The notes below the pieces were generated by a model. That model was not told the origin of the DNA and did no database searches. It saw only the letters and a program-made list of their open reading frames with translations. Below, piece after piece: positions 21,611 through 34,149 of a DNA stretch of 64,000 nt. Numbering within the stretch: the first letter of the stretch is position 1; each line of letters begins with the position of its first letter. Source of the DNA: Nereocystis luetkeana (Eukaryota; Sar; Phaeophyceae; Laminariales; Laminariaceae); NCBI GenBank assembly GCA_031213475.1, contig JARUPZ010000035.1, forward strand, positions 1,534,032 to 1,598,031, given 5' to 3'. A program made the position numbers and the translations under genes.

Positions 21611-24090
21611 TCAAGTTGGTGATTGACTGTAGACAGACCTCGATCGATCTGTCCCCTGCATTATTATGTGGTAAGTTTGTGTGGACTGTTTTAAGGGGGG
21701 AGATAACTATCCTGATGCGATGCGTAGTATGTCACGTCTAGCGCGTGAGACTCGAGGGAACACCCAGGAGGTGAGCATGGATCACCCGGGCCGGCCGTGT
21801 CCAGGACGATGATGAAAGAAACGCTTTGCCCGCCGCCATAACTATATTATGGTGCAATCAGATTCACGGCGGAGTACGCAAGCTCAGCCCGCGTCTCAAA
21901 CCGACGCGAGCCCATAATATCTCACTGCTGCTGCTGCTGTTGTTGTTTGAGCAATAATAACCGTAATAATACAAAGCGTATAGGTCACGCCTTTATATAG
22001 CGAGAGACTAGAGAAGGGCACACAGACTGTATGTACAGACAAACGGGCACGGGGCATCCGGGCCGTGCTCCGAATCATCACGCAACTTACGTCCCACTTG
22101 TGCTGAGTGTTATGCAACCACCCATCGGTTGCGCAAGCTCAGCCTCGTCACACCAGCAACGCGAGCCGGTCTCACTTTTTGGCACCGTCGATTTTTTTTT
22201 CCATGCTCCCGAGAGTTTTCGATCAACCACTATTAATAGTTTCAAGCCCACCATTCCTTTTTTTCGCACATGGGCTTACATTCGTCTGAAAACGGTGCAC
22301 GGGGGCGATATCCTACGGGTCGATATACCGTAACTTTGCTTGAGCTTCGAGCTGATGTCCTGTGTGGTGGGTTTCCGATGTAAATAGCATGGTTGGAAAA
22401 ATCCGGGGTACCAGGTATGTGCCGTTTTCATGTTTTCTTCTCGGATGTCGACAGGTTAATCCTTTTAGAACTCCAGTCCCGTTTGGGGACACACCAGTCA
22501 AATTCCGAGTAGTTTATCCCAAATTGTCCTCACAACGAGACTGCAGTCCTAAAAGGGGCAAGACTTTTCCCGCCACAGCAGTTATTACGTATTGTTATTG
22601 CCCTCGATGGGATGCATTCGAGCGCTGTTTTCACGTTACACGTCTTCTTTTCGTAAACGCAGTTCGAGTTAATGCGAGTGTCGAGACCAGTCGGCACCGG
22701 CAGAGACGGCACCCCAGCAGGCGGGGTTCGGCTCAGACTGAACGTCTGCTTTTTTTCCTTGGGAAACCAAGAAAGAAAGGCTCGCGCTTCGCGCTCGCTC
22801 GCCTCGTTGACTATATTACAGGACAGAGTGGTATGCCATTGCAGCAGTACGATAGTTGGGCGGGAGCAGGAAACCCCACCCCCAACAGCCACCTATAGGT
22901 TGTGGTTTGCCTGGTCCATACGGCGGTAGTGTACACGGGAAAGCACGTCTGCCGATATCTGTATATCGCAGAATGTCTCCCCTCGCCTCCGAGGAGAGCC
23001 CACGGCTCACGGCTCCGGTTCCGAGCGACGATCGAAGCCGGAAGCCTGTCCGTCCCCACGTACGTCCCCGGCAGTCAGGGGACATGCAGGGTACGTCCCC
23101 GGGTTTGCTATTCGGATGTTGATCTTGTGGCGGGTATGTAGGACACCGGTGCTGTCCCTAGGGTGAGCGTGGTCTTCCGGCTCCGCCTCATGACTGCTGT
23201 TGACACTGGGGATGATATCTTTGGATCTGCAACCCCTAGTAGGAAACTGCCGCCACCGCCGAAAGTAGAAGTGCGTTCACGGCGCGTCCCTCCTTCAAGG
23301 TCCGGTCCGTGTTGTCAGATCACCCGCGGAAAAAATCTCGAAAAAAACTTGTACATTGTCCAGAAACCAAAAACGGATACTATGGAAAATCCAGTGCCGT
23401 TTCCTCTCTCTACTGCTGCTGCTCTTTGTGCTCTCATATCAAAACGCTATATCCAACGACGGAGGACACAGCAGTCAACGGTCTGATCGATCTGATCACA
23501 GACCAATCTGATTGAAGCTCAATCTGGTCAACGACCAATCCAATCCAATCCAATTACCTGGCACAAGCTGATCCGATCTTGAACATAAAATCGATCTCAT
23601 CAACGAAGACCCAATCAATCTGAGCTGAAGATCAATTCGATCAAAGAGCAATCCTATCGAAGATCAATCAAACAACGCCCTCCGCAGCTCGCGACGACAA
23701 CGCACGCACCGTTATATACGGCAACTACACAGCCGCGCATTCTTCCCCTCGGGGACAAAACGCTTTGACCGGCCCAAGCTAGACGTTGACCCTCAACACC
23801 GTAAGTAGTATATTTAGTTTAAAGAGCCCCTGACCGGTCAAAACTACCCCTTGACCGACACAGACGTCAATTAACCCGTAACACTAAAATAATATACTTA
23901 TATGAAGTCTAGAGAGGCGGGGACGGGTCAGGACTAGACCTTGACTGACACAGCCGTCAAGTAATGACGAACACAGCCGCCAAGAAAACTTGACCGACAC
24001 AGCCGTCAAGAAACTCCCAGGACCAAAACCAGTATGGTTACGCAGTCTAAAGATGCCTTGGCGCGTCAAAAGACCCGTCAACCGACATGG
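21611..24090. other. Intergenic stretch downstream of the peroxiredoxin gene
   Basis: No recognised exon. It has a family 2 MITE at 22458-22558, an AATC-rich repetitive tract (23478-23690) and a direct repeat of GACCGACACAGCCGTCAAG type (23845-24010). Two stretches near 21866 and 22117 share GCGCAAGCTCAGCC or GTACGCAAGCTCAGCC followed by GCGAGCC, a small duplication. Confidence 0.5.
22458..22558. repeat. piggyBac-like foldback MITE, family 2
   Basis: Starts TTAATCCTTTTAGAACTCCAG and ends GAGACTGCAGTCCTAAAAGGGG, with arms of about 35 bp and several mismatches. Confidence 0.82.
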
Positions 24091-24094
24091 TCGA

Positions 24095-27000
24095 CTAGAG
24101 GGCGGCGAGGCAGTGTGCGCCCGTGGAGGTTTCGGTGTAGCCGGTACCGTCCTCCAAGAACAGCTTCTCGACCGTTCCGTCGTTCACCTTGATGTTTTCG
24201 CGCCAAGCAAGAGGTACACAGGAATAGGTCGAAGGGAGAGGGGGGGGGGGGCGGTGATGGGAAGGGATGGAGAGACGGAACGGGAGAGGGTATTTTTTAG
24301 ATAATTGCTGAAACTGGTGAATTCTACACAGTAGTAACGACGGCTGCTGGATACGCGTGCAAACGAATCATGACAGCACAAGCTATGATCCCTGGGATGG
24401 GGAGGAATGGTCGTTTCCAGTCCGTCGGTGAAACTGGCAGTCGTCTCCATGATAGAGCAGCATCAACGGTACACGTTGATGACCCTGGGGTGGGGGGGGG
24501 GGGGGGGGGGGGCAGTGGTGCACTCGGTATACGACTTGGTGCCGCATTGAAGGTGTTTGGGGGCATCCATTATTACTAATGAAAACAGTCGGTCATTTAT
24601 CGTCCGTGTATACTGTATTTTGTGCCAGGTACATATAAACCCTTTGAGAACTCCAGAGTCCCGTTTTGGGGACACACCAGTCAAAAAAGGGGACCCAGTC
24701 TTGTCGCGGTTCAAACGTAAACCGCAAACCGTAGTTGGGGGGGGGGGGGGGAGACGAGCCTACCATATGTTGCCCCTGATTTGAGTTACGAATTGAAAAA
24801 TGAGAGGAGGGAGACTACTGTAAGAGACAAGGGCGACAATTACTACTACGGGGGGGCATAGTTAACAGGACCAAATATTGTTAGTAAAAATGGTTAAACC
24901 TAGGTTTTTATGTGTACCATAGGTCCTGTTAACTATGGCCCCCCGTAATAACGACGATGAAAAAGAAAAAAGACGAGAAGACATGAAAGAAAAAAGGAAG
25001 AATTTTTTTTTCGATAGTGATGAGGCGTGCTCGTCTACGAATGATGAACGATCGCCAGCGAGCGCCCGCCCGCTCCTAGATACAGCAGTCAGTGGTTCGG
25101 CCTTGGGCGAAGCAGTCCTTCTTTCTACCACTGCTCTGCTGTACAAAACCTAAACCTCATTCCAATTTATTTTGTCCGCACAACGCTAAAACGGGTTTTG
25201 ACACCCGTTTAGGACCGCAGTCCCGTTGGTGGGGACAAACTAAAAGTTTACTGGTTCGTCCCCAAAACGGGTTAGAGCGACAAGAACTCCAGAACAGGAA
25301 CAACAAAAAGCAAGGACACGTAGCCCCATGTTCATCGCTATCAACAAATACCCTACGTGCCCTGCTCCAAGTTTGTTTCATTCCCCCCGCCCTCTCGTCT
25401 TGAATATGATCCGACTTTTCACCATTATAGCGCAACTACACGGAAGCCGACCCTCTCTAGGACTTTGACTTTATTTGCAAAAATAAAATAAAAAAAAAGG
25501 ATTCAATTGTTGAGAGCGCCTTGCAGCGTGGGTAGAGGCACAATTCGATGCGAGCCGACGAGGGAAGAAAAGGCTGAAATCTTCTCGCCATAAAAACGAA
25601 CGCACGTACGGGTAGCGGGAAGGGGGGAGAAGAGCCTGCTATGTGACCCCGGATCTGAGTTACGAGTTGGAAGGAGAGAAAGAAGAAGATGGGCGAAGAT
25701 AATAAATGGGATGAGCAAAAAAGAAAAAAAGAAAAAAAAAATATATATATATATATCTCCGCGTTATGAGGGGGGGGGGGGGGAGGGGAGAAGACGCTGG
25801 AACCCGACCGTCCAATCTGTGGCCACAGCGGCTGAACGTATCGTTTGCCTGTTGAGCACTTGTGTTCCACGGATGGGTCGTTAGGTCTCGGCACCTTTTC
25901 CCCAATCATTAGCCCGAAGAGAAGAGACGGTACAGGTACGGCTTTCTTTTACGAATGGCCCTGAAATGGTTGAAACGTGAGAGAAACAAAACAGAGGGAA
26001 AACGAGAGAAAAAAAAAAAAACTACAACGACGACCGCCCAAAAGGGAAACCAAAGTGGGAAAAAAATCAAGGGCACCTTCTAGTAAGGCAGTCCCCTTTT
26101 GGGGACGAATCACTCAAATCGCAAGTGGTTCGTCTCCGAAACGGGACTACAGTCTCAAGATGGATAAGAAGGGTGCATGTATCCCGGACGTACCCAGGTA
26201 CCCAACCGAGTAGTCTAATATGGGGTTACCCTACCCGGGTACCAAACCGATTGTGACCAAAAACAATCAGGTTTTTTGGTGGCCGGGTACACATCCCAGA
26301 GTGAACTCTTGGAAATTAGATGCTATATAACCGGTCGTTGGGCGCACGAGCATCAAACAACAGTCACCAATAAAAAACAACGACCACTAAATGAACCAAT
26401 CAACTCATCACCACAATCAACCCGCACTGACCACCCGATCAGCGATCATCCACCTTTATTCTTCAATCAACCACCAACCGCCGAAACAACTACCGATCGA
26501 TCACCACAACAATCAACGACCACCGAAACAACCGATCATCCCCAAAACAACCAACGAACAAACCACGGGGCCAAACAGTGACAAATTATCAACAACCAAA
26601 CCGATCAGCAATGGCAGACTAGAGCAGACCCCCCAACGACACCCCACCTCCAGCCCACTCTCCACCATCGCCAGCGCCCAATCACAACCACCACCCAATC
26701 ACCTATCAACGACCACTCCACCACCGATCAACGACCAACAAAAAATGAAAAACACCAACCAACCAACCGTGGGCCCAATCACAACCACCACCCAATCACC
26801 TATCAACGACCACTCCACCACCGATCAACGACCAACTAAAAAAAACGAAACACCAACCAACCAACCGTGGGCGCAAGAGTGACCCAAGACCGCCAACCCA
26901 TCAACCCCAATCAGCACTCTGGTACACACTAACAGAGCCCCCCAAAGCACCCCCCCCCCCCCCCATTCTATGAGATGCGAGGGTCTACGGTCATACGACT

Positions 27001-30000
27001 ACCGCCATGCATGAGATCGAGTACCCCCCCCCCACCCCCTCCCCCCCAAACTCACGATCATCGCCAGGCGCTTCAGGCGGGTTCCACCGAACTTGCCGGT
27101 CTTGACGCAAAGGCCGCTCGCCTCGGCGAAGTCTCCTCCACCGTCCGCCAGCATGGTCACCTTGTCGGCGGCGTCGAGAGACTTGATCCACCGGCTCATC
27201 ACGAACGCGTCGTTCACGGACAGGCATGCCACCGTGTCCACGCCCTTCGCCTGTTGGTGGCCAGGTAGAGAGTGCGTTGCGGTGCGGTGCGGTGAGGTGC
27301 GCTTCCCGCTACAGTGCGGTCGGTGCGTTTATAGGTTGCGTTGCTGTGCGTTTAGGACGAGCGCTACAACAGGAGTAGCATTTGTTTCGCGTAACCGCTG
27401 CTTGCTGTTTTTTGCGATCCCGTTACAGTGCGATGGGTGCGTTTATAGGGGTTGCGTTGCCGTGCGTTTGGGGCGCGTGCTACGTAGAGGATAGGCAGTG
27501 TTGAAAATCGCGCCAAAAAAGGTGCGCTACGATTTATTGTGCGATACGATCGTCTTGGTAGATTTTTTTTAATCGCGATCGATCGCAAACGAAAAGAAAC
27601 ATTGCACATCGCGAACCCATGGTAAAACTACAGAGTGCCCAATAGTGTCGGTTAGTGTTATCCCTAGCTGCTATTGCAGGGGACCATATTGAATAGGATC
27701 TACGGTACACGCAAAAAAACTATATACGAAGTATTTCGCTATTATTACTAGCAATATTTGGTCCTATTTATTATGGTCCCCCGTAGTAGGGCGTGGGATT
27801 GTTCATCGCGTGGCCCTTCTATTCTTCTCAAAAGCCTGCTTTTGGGTGAGACGTAAAACAGCTTTTATATCCCCTGGCCAATAGGGGGCTGTGTATCGGT
27901 ACAATTTAACGATACTCTATATATAACGTAGATAAGCCGATATATCGAAAACATGTCGGCGAGCGCAGCGAACCGGCGAGCACAGCGAAGCTTCCGCGCG
28001 AAGGAGCGGAAGTTCGCCGTGTGAGCCCCGGAGCCCCCCCCAGGCTGGCGAGGGGGGCCCGCTGTAGGCGCCGCCGGGGGCAGAAAAATTGAGCACTTTC
28101 GCTTCATTTCCCATCAAAATTGGTCCCAAATACGCCATCAAAATTGATTTTGGTATACGAAAACTTGAGAAATAAGTGTGGACAGGGGTTTCCCCTCGCT
28201 CTCCGGGGCGCAAAAAAATAAAAATGATTTTGTTCAGCCAACAAAATTGAGCGAAACCTTCGAAAAACATAACCGGCAATCTATGCGGCTGTGATGTTAT
28301 TTTATGTCATACCAGTATACGTTACTTTTAGATATTTTAGCAGACTGCACGTTGTAGCATACCTTGTACCTGGTACCTATTGATATGTATCTCTGCTGGC
28401 CTTTGCTGGTTTCCATTTAGTTTTTCTGGATGGAAACGTCAAATTAAAAAACAAACTACACAGATATCATAGCCCGCTAGTGGTGGCAACCAACCTGCAA
28501 GCACCTGAATAGTAGCCTAAAATGTACTGCCGATCGAACAAAGTGAGCCGATTCCAACAGCAACAGCAAAACAAGTAGCTAAACATTCCAAGGAAAGAGA
28601 AACACCACTAAGCACCGGCCCTCCTACTGATTGCATCTAGCAGGTGGTACTTTCGCGCTAATTTTAGGACACTACACCGCGTTCCTCCAACATTCGCGCT
28701 GGCACGATAATTTCTTAAGGGCAGACGTCCTCCACTTCTCTTGCCACACCCCAAACGTATACGGAGGTACACGAGAAGCTCGACGTTCTTGCTGCTCGTG
28801 GAATTTCTCGCGGGCACTAACCACGACAAGCCCCGCGATAGAAAACGTGCGCTCGGATTTAGCGCTTGCGACGCTGGAAGGGCAAGCACACGACGAGCCA
28901 GTCCGCTGACCCCTCGGCGCTCATTGGGTGCTACTGACGTGCGTGTGCTTGCTGTCTGCTGCTACGAGTACTGCTGTTGGAGGACGCTGCGTGTGATGCA
29001 GGACGTCGAGACGAGGTGCATATCCCCTGTTTCCCTGCTATGTACGCCTTCCTACTCTGCAGGAACCCCATACCCTAAAATATCGGCTCGGCTTCCCGAT
29101 GTAAAGTATATATCGGATCGTCCGATATATCGAAAAACATCGGTATCGATACACAGCCCTACTGGTCATACTTCGAAGTATGATATTATCGTATCAGCAC
29201 GCGTGTCCAAAAAAAACCCGGGGAACTTCGAAAAAAACGGAGCGATGTTTACGTACGTACCTGGTATATATACCCAAGAAGCGTAAGAGCCCACACCTGA
29301 ACACAAAATATGTGCGCTCGCCTCATTCGGCCATTCGACCTTCCAACAACGCTATTCAGAACTCGTCTCAAATGAGCAGCACCGACCTTGAACTGGTCGA
29401 CGAGGGCGATGAATGAGGGCAGGTGGTCGTCAGTGCAGGTAGGCGTGAACGCTCCGGGGACGCCGCAGATCACAACCTTCTTGCCAGCGAAGATGTCCGC
29501 CACGGAGTGGTCCTATTTTGGAGCAGGAAAAGGAAAAAGAAGGAACAGGGAAGGAAACAAGGAAAGCAGAGGAACAGCCCGGTGTTCAAAGGGGAGGAGG
29601 CGGGGAGGGGGAGGGGGGGGGCTTCGTGGTTCGCTTTCTCGGTCGTCGATGAGCTTTTCGAGATACTCATGTTGGATACGAGTACTCGTGCCAGGTACCA
29701 GGTATTAGATACTTCGCATCATAGATAGGACCGACAAGTATTCAAGCACCCGGCACACAGCGAGGGAGCGATACAGAGAAATAATCACGCCGCAGCATCA
29801 CGCACGTACCCGAAACAGCAGCAGCAGCAGTGTGGGTGGCAGACGATAACCCCACAACAACTCTTGGTATTATACTATTTGTGTACAAGTTAAGCACTCG
29901 TACTGTCTTGCCTTCGTCCCGGGCGAAAATTAAAAAAAAAAAAAAAAAATTGATGTAATAGCAGCACACACAAGCTGTTGGGAGGGAGGTGTCGCCAATT

Positions 30001-31087
30001 TGTCCGACCGAGAAAAAGTACCTGCTGAACCGAACCTCCCCTCTTTCCTCATCATGCCATTTCGTCATCTACGAGTTTCGTCAAGTGTATCACCTGCACT
30101 CGTGCAGACCGAGCGACGCCATTCGCCCCCTGCCCCCCCCACCCCCCCCCCCCCTTCCCCCTGCCTATAAAAAAAAAAACGTTCACGTATCGGACACATC
30201 AACATATAGATCAGATCCCCACTCTAGATCAGAGTCCCACCTAACGATCTACGTACCTAAGATATGTCAGTTCGCGGCGGATATGTACATCCCTGACCTG
30301 TATGTATGATGTGGCTTGTGCCTCCGGGTGTGAGCCGTATATACAGTCTGCATAAAAACCACCTGAACCCCCTTGGTTTGGATCGGATCTGAACTACAGC
30401 AGCAGTATATTATATCATAATATTGATTGTGCTCAAGTTATTGATTGTGCTCAAGAACACGACGGAGATGTTCCATCCAACATTAGGGAGTTCCATTCAT
30501 TCATGTGGGATTATAAGAGCGGGAGATTTACGGTGGATATTCTGCGGGACAAACGGGAGATTTATTGAGCCGGCAACGTGGTGGATAATCGCGTGCATGC
30601 TTCGCCATCGGCTGTCACTCGACAGCTCGGATATAAAATATACAAGAGGAGTTCCGTGTTGTTGTCTGGATGGAGTCAACCACGCGTTCTCGTGCCAGCT
30701 GCGTCTATACCCTTGGAGATCAATCAACACACACACGGATCCTGCACAACAGATCCAAACGGCAGATCAACATACTACATTTTACTCGAAAGCCTAGATC
30801 CTGATCATGACGGCAGATCGAAATCTGTATCATCTAGATCGTGATCTGTCCATATCATCTAGATCGTGATCTGTCTATATCATCTAGATCTGTCTATATC
30901 ATCTAGATCGTGATCTGTCTATATCATCTAGATCGTGATCTGTCTATATCATCTAGATCGTGATCTGTCTGTATTGCGTGTGCGAAAGCATCGCAAGCAG
31001 GCAGCAAACACTCACGGCCGGTCCGCCCTCCCCGAGGATCTGGAAAGAGGTGCCCTCAGGCAGCTTGTCACCCTCCTTGAGCACCAT
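24095..31087 (-). CDS. Type II peroxiredoxin (PRXII/Prx5), 161 aa, four exons
   Basis: Exons on the minus strand: 31087-31016, 29512-29387, 27250-27056 and 24187-24095 (stop TAG 24097-24095). All junctions are phase 0 with GT and AG. The enzyme reduces hydrogen and alkyl peroxides through a cysteine sulfenic acid. The peroxidatic Cys50 sits in PGAFTPTC, and a second Cys75 sits in VACLSVNDAF, 24 residues apart as in plant-type PRXII with an intramolecular disulfide. The RLKRLAMIV strand crosses the last junction into VNDGTVEKLFLEDGTG. Length fits the family (about 160 aa) with no targeting extension, so a cytosolic protein is likely. Introns of 1.5, 2.1 and 2.9 kb hold MITEs, a SINE and minisatellites. 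An upstream exon at 32698-32625 could join in phase but would add an unusual acidic N-terminus. Confidence 0.95.
24230..24255 (+). repeat. G tract in peroxiredoxin intron 3
   Basis: A run of about 12 G in AG-rich sequence, just upstream (on the minus strand) of the last acceptor. Confidence 0.8.
24637..24705. repeat. piggyBac-like foldback MITE, family 2, broken
   Basis: Left arm AACCCTTTGAGAACTCCAGAG and GTCCCGTTTTGGGGACACACC, with only a shortened right arm. Confidence 0.65.
24844..24950. repeat. TA-flanked MITE, family 1 copy 8
   Basis: GTTAACAGG subtype with well-kept arms, in intron 3 of the peroxiredoxin gene. Confidence 0.9.
25205..25273. repeat. piggyBac-like foldback MITE, family 2, shortened
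   Basis: Arms TTTAGGACCGCAGTCCCGTT and GTCCCCAAAACGGG, missing the right outer end. Confidence 0.75.
25459..25740 (+). mobile_element. tRNA-derived SINE, 5'-truncated copy S2
   Basis: Body and A-rich tail match S1 and S5 closely (TTGAGAGCGCCTTGCAGCG, GAAAAGGCTGAAATCTTCTC), but the tRNA-like head is absent. It lies in intron 3 of the peroxiredoxin gene and is followed by an AT dinucleotide tract. Confidence 0.88.
26083..26158. repeat. piggyBac-like foldback MITE, family 2
   Basis: Arms GGCAGTCCCCTTTTGGGGACGAATC and GGTTCGTCTCCGAAACGGGACTACAG. Confidence 0.78.
26340..26885 (+). repeat. Low-complexity CCAA/ACC tract with an internal direct repeat
   Basis: A C- and A-rich strand containing a roughly 65-bp direct repeat (CAATCACAACCACCACCCAA onward) at 26680 and 26777. 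The open frame through it is Thr/Pro/Asn/Gln-rich and lies antisense in intron 3 of the peroxiredoxin gene; I do not call it a gene. Confidence 0.75.
26968..27033 (+). repeat. Poly-C-terminated repeat (R1), 3' end only
   Basis: GATGCGAGGGTCTACGGTCA to GATCGAGTACCCCC. It lies about 20 bp from the donor of peroxiredoxin exon 3, antisense to the gene. Confidence 0.82.
27672..27788. repeat. TA-flanked MITE, family 1 copy 9
   Basis: Diverged arms (GGGGACCATATTGAATAGG; CCTATTTATTATGGTCCCCC) in intron 2 of the peroxiredoxin gene. Confidence 0.85.
27900..29380. other. Peroxiredoxin intron 2, remainder
   Basis: No separate gene recognised. A CCGGCGAGCGCAGCGAA-type stretch near 27957 and TACCTGGTA at 28367 and 29258 are the visible features. 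Confidence 0.5.
30838..30968 (+). repeat. 25-bp tandem repeat in peroxiredoxin intron 1
   Basis: Five to six units of GATCGTGATCTGTCTATATCATCTA, one shortened by 7 bp. The array begins about 50 bp inside intron 1. Confidence 0.93.
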
Positions 31088-32245
31088 TGCCAATCTGTCC
31101 CAACGCAACACAGCAGGCGGGAGCGGGGGGGGGGGGGGGGGGGGGGGGAGGGGGTGAAATGCAAACCGACAGAAAAACGCGCCGTCCGAGTGGTTGAGGA
31201 AAAAGAAGAAGATTTTTTTGGACCGAAAATTGAAGCGAATATCGTAAGAAAAACAAATGTGAAGAACAAAACCAAGACAATATTTGAGTGACCCCTTCGT
31301 GTATCATACAAAAACGCATGTTCTGTCGTCCTCAAGCCGTCCGTCCCTATCGGTTTTTCCGTCCATATTTTTTTTTAACGTTTTGCCGAGTCTTACAAGA
31401 CACATGCTCCCGGGGGGAGACGCTACTGCGGTACGCTTCGAGTACACGCAGAGTTGCACGGGTTTTTTTTTTCTGGATCCGTCTCGCCTTTATTTTAGTA
31501 TTGGGGGATTGTAAGCCGACACAATCGATCTCAAACCCTGTTAATGCAGTGACTGCTGTCTCTACAATAAAAAAAAACACGGAATGCCAGCAGGGTCTTT
31601 TGTTAATGCCAGATTCTGCCAACATTTGCGATCGGGAGGTAAATGCACACCAAGGAAGAAAAACGTACGCGAATCACTGCCGTGGCGACCCAGCTTGGAT
31701 CCTCGTATTGTGAGGGTTGGCCGTGCGGTATGGAACGAGATGCCTTCCTTTCCGCCATGATCCCACCTACAACGCCCAGGGCTCATTTCCAAATAGTGTC
31801 GTAGAGGAGTCGCACAGAAGATCACGTACCGCTGTAGATATGATATGTACCAGATATCTGGTACCAGGTATGTACTACACAATTTTCTTTTTTCGGGATC
31901 ACGGCTGACTTGAATTCTCGGGGGTGTCGTGACCTGAAGAGGGACAACCCAAGAACACAGGCAGGCTTTCGTTCCTCGTGCAGTATCAACTACAGTATAC
32001 ACTCAAACTTGTACTTGAACGTCGCCAACGGGTAAAAACGAAGAAAGCTCTTGAAAAAGATCTTGCGAGAGCTCAAGAAAAAAATATACAGCCGCCGGGC
32101 AAGTAACACCGACCAGCCCAAACGAGTTTCTTCTATATAGATACAGCAGGAGTTCTTTATACCAGCTGCTTTATACGAGTACCGCTTTCCGGCAAGATTA
32201 CTTACTCTTCTTTTCTTCGTATACTCCGTATACCTGGTATCATCA

Positions 32246-32449
32246 TTTTTTTTTCTTCTTTTTTTTGCTCATCCCATCCATTATCTTCGCACATCTTCTT
32301 CTCTCTCTCCTTCCCACTCGTAACTCAGATCCGGGGTCACATAGCAGGCTCTTCTCCCCACTTCCCGCTACGGTACGTGCCTTCATTTTTATCGCGAGAA
32401 GATTTCAGCCTTTTCTTCCCTCGTCGACTCGCATCGAATTGTGCCTACC
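32246..32449 (-). mobile_element. tRNA-derived SINE, 5'-truncated copy S3
   Basis: The minus-strand copy starts at GGTAGGCACAATTCG, within a few bases of where S4 (43745) starts, and ends in a long A-rich tail. Palindromes of TACCTGGTA type lie on both sides. Confidence 0.87.
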
Positions 32450-32624
32450 ACCAGGTATTAACTAGTTTCAGTTATTAATATCAGGTACACCTGGTATACT
32501 CGTACAGCCAGTACAACGAACGAAACACAGTAGAAGTTGATTTTACTCGTGTACTAAATGACAAGAAAAAAACAGCAGGCACAATCGTCGGCTCGGAAAA
32601 ACACGTGTGTAGGCGTTCTCGTAC

Positions 32625-32698
32625 ATATCTCCGGTCCGGGGTTCATCGTCATCATCGGTCTTGGCCTTCTTGCAGACCCTTTGTTCACTGGCGGACAT
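32625..32698 (-). CDS. Possible 5' exon, acidic N-terminus
   Basis: ATG at 32698 opens a frame MSASEQRVCKKAKTDDDDDE and continues to GD. A GTACGA donor at 32624 would join in phase to the acceptor at 31095 upstream of the peroxiredoxin ATG. I do not recognise a family. It may be the first exon of the peroxiredoxin gene, of another minus-strand gene, or chance. Confidence 0.25.
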
Positions 32699-33164
32699 GA
32701 TACAGAGACTCTACGATTCTCTCGGGGTGGAAGTGGCCCTGGTAGAGTCTGCAGTGCTCCTGGCTATATAGAGGTGGGTACCTATGTAGACGGAAAATAC
32801 AAAAAATCGAAAGAAAATACAACAACAAAAATCAAAAACCGGATAACGAGGCGTTATTCTCGAAAGAAAAAAACGTGATCTCTTTACGAGTCGAAAATCG
32901 GGAAACGAGGTGTTATTTTGGCAAGAAAAAAACGGTCTACCAGGTATCATAGGTACTACAAGTGTTCACTGCTCGTTGTCCCGGCCGCGAAAGAAAACTT
33001 CCTGCCGAAGTGAATCACCATCCCAGTTCCCGCCGATAAAACGCCCCAAGAAACTATTTCCTGTTGGGTTATCGGCACCTACCTATGATGTTATACACCC
33101 TCCCTTCTCGTCCATGAAATACGTTGTCTGCGGTGAGACTGTCGCCGTAAACTATAAAAGTCAA

Positions 33165-33490
33165 GGGTACCTGGCCCAGTTTTCGGGACTCGAGTCAACG
33201 AGTCGACAGAGTACCCATCCATTGAGAAGGACCCAGTCCTCAAGAGAGCCTGGGGGCCTAAACGACTCGAGACCCGCCAGTCCAGTCACCAGAATGCCTG
33301 CAGAGGGCCTAAAGTGACTCTCGAGTCCGGTCTGTCCCCACAGCAGTACCCTAGGGCTGAAAGGGCTTGAGCCCCGCCAGTCCACAGGGTGCCCGGGGGT
33401 GTGAAAAGATCGAGTCCTGCCAGTACCCAAGGTGGAAGGGGGCCTGAAAGGACTTGAGTCTGGCCAGTCCCAAGGGTACGAGAAGCCGAT
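33165..33490 (+). repeat. Degenerate ~38-bp minisatellite
   Basis: Recurring GGCCTGAAAGGACTTGAGTC and GCCAGTCC blocks about every 35-45 bp. Frames through it are artefacts. Confidence 0.85.
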
Positions 33491-34075
33491 GTGACTGGCA
33501 CCCGCAGGAGTGCAGGAGTGCATACTATGAGGGGCTATGCATACTATTAATATCATCTGGTCCCTTCCCGTCAAGCGAAAACAGATTTTTCGCGGGTAAT
33601 CACCATCCCGTTCCGTCAAGAAACCAATCAAATATACTGGTAAATGTTTCTGATGTGCCCACCGGAAATTGCCAGCTGCAGTGACTCGCCAACCACATTA
33701 CTTTCCGAGCTCGGATGAAATCTTTCACGATCTTGGTAGACTTTCTACCGCTGCTCTCTGCTCTGCTACATACAACACCTGGTGGTATTTACCAGGGTAT
33801 CATTTATTTCCAGAGTTCGGGCGGAAATGATGAATAATGGGAGGGTGGGGTTGCTATTGTTTACCAGTACTTATTTCTTATCTGAATTCGGGGAGATGAA
33901 AAAGTTGTCGATGCCCGCCCGGCCTTGCACGCACTGCTCTGCTCTGCGTGATGCGAGGCACCACCGACAGTAGTACGGTATGGTTGTAGGATAGATCTTT
34001 GTAATAAGTCCGTGCTCCGAACCGCGTGCCCGTTTTCTGGCACTGATGACGTGATTTCATGCCACTTTTGAACGA

Positions 34076-34132
34076 AAATGTAAGGACCGTTTGATAATAA
34101 TACTAGTGCCTAAACGGTGCTTATATTTGAGT
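34076..34132. repeat. Small foldback repeat, family 3
   Basis: GTAAGGACCGTTTG with CTAAACGGTGCTTATATTT; a matching copy lies at 59346-59403 and half of one near 44136. The arms are about 18 bp. Confidence 0.7.
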
Positions 34133-34149
34133 TCATCGTATTGTATCAT

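Larger units (their letters stand above)
31088..33150. other. Region upstream of the peroxiredoxin gene
   Basis: Contains a G run (31125-31150), a truncated SINE (32246-32449) and several TACCAGGTA palindromes. No TATA or initiator could be assigned to the peroxiredoxin gene with confidence. Confidence 0.5.

Noticed and set aside
26391..26882. Open frame rich in Thr, Pro, Asn and Gln
   Set aside because: It lies in a CCAA-type low-complexity tract with an internal direct repeat, antisense in a peroxiredoxin intron, with no recognisable domain.
27270..27480. Telomere- or satellite-like GGTGCGGTGCGGT stretch
   Set aside because: Too short and irregular; probably a relic of the minisatellite seen at 60520.
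30838..30968. CRISPR-like array
   Set aside because: The units are contiguous with no unique spacers, in a eukaryotic intron; it is an ordinary 25-bp tandem repeat.
32663..32700. Plus-strand exon after CCTTCTTGCAG
   Set aside because: The acceptor looks fine but the following frame closes within the region and resembles nothing; the minus-strand reading is slightly more exon-like and is kept at low confidence.
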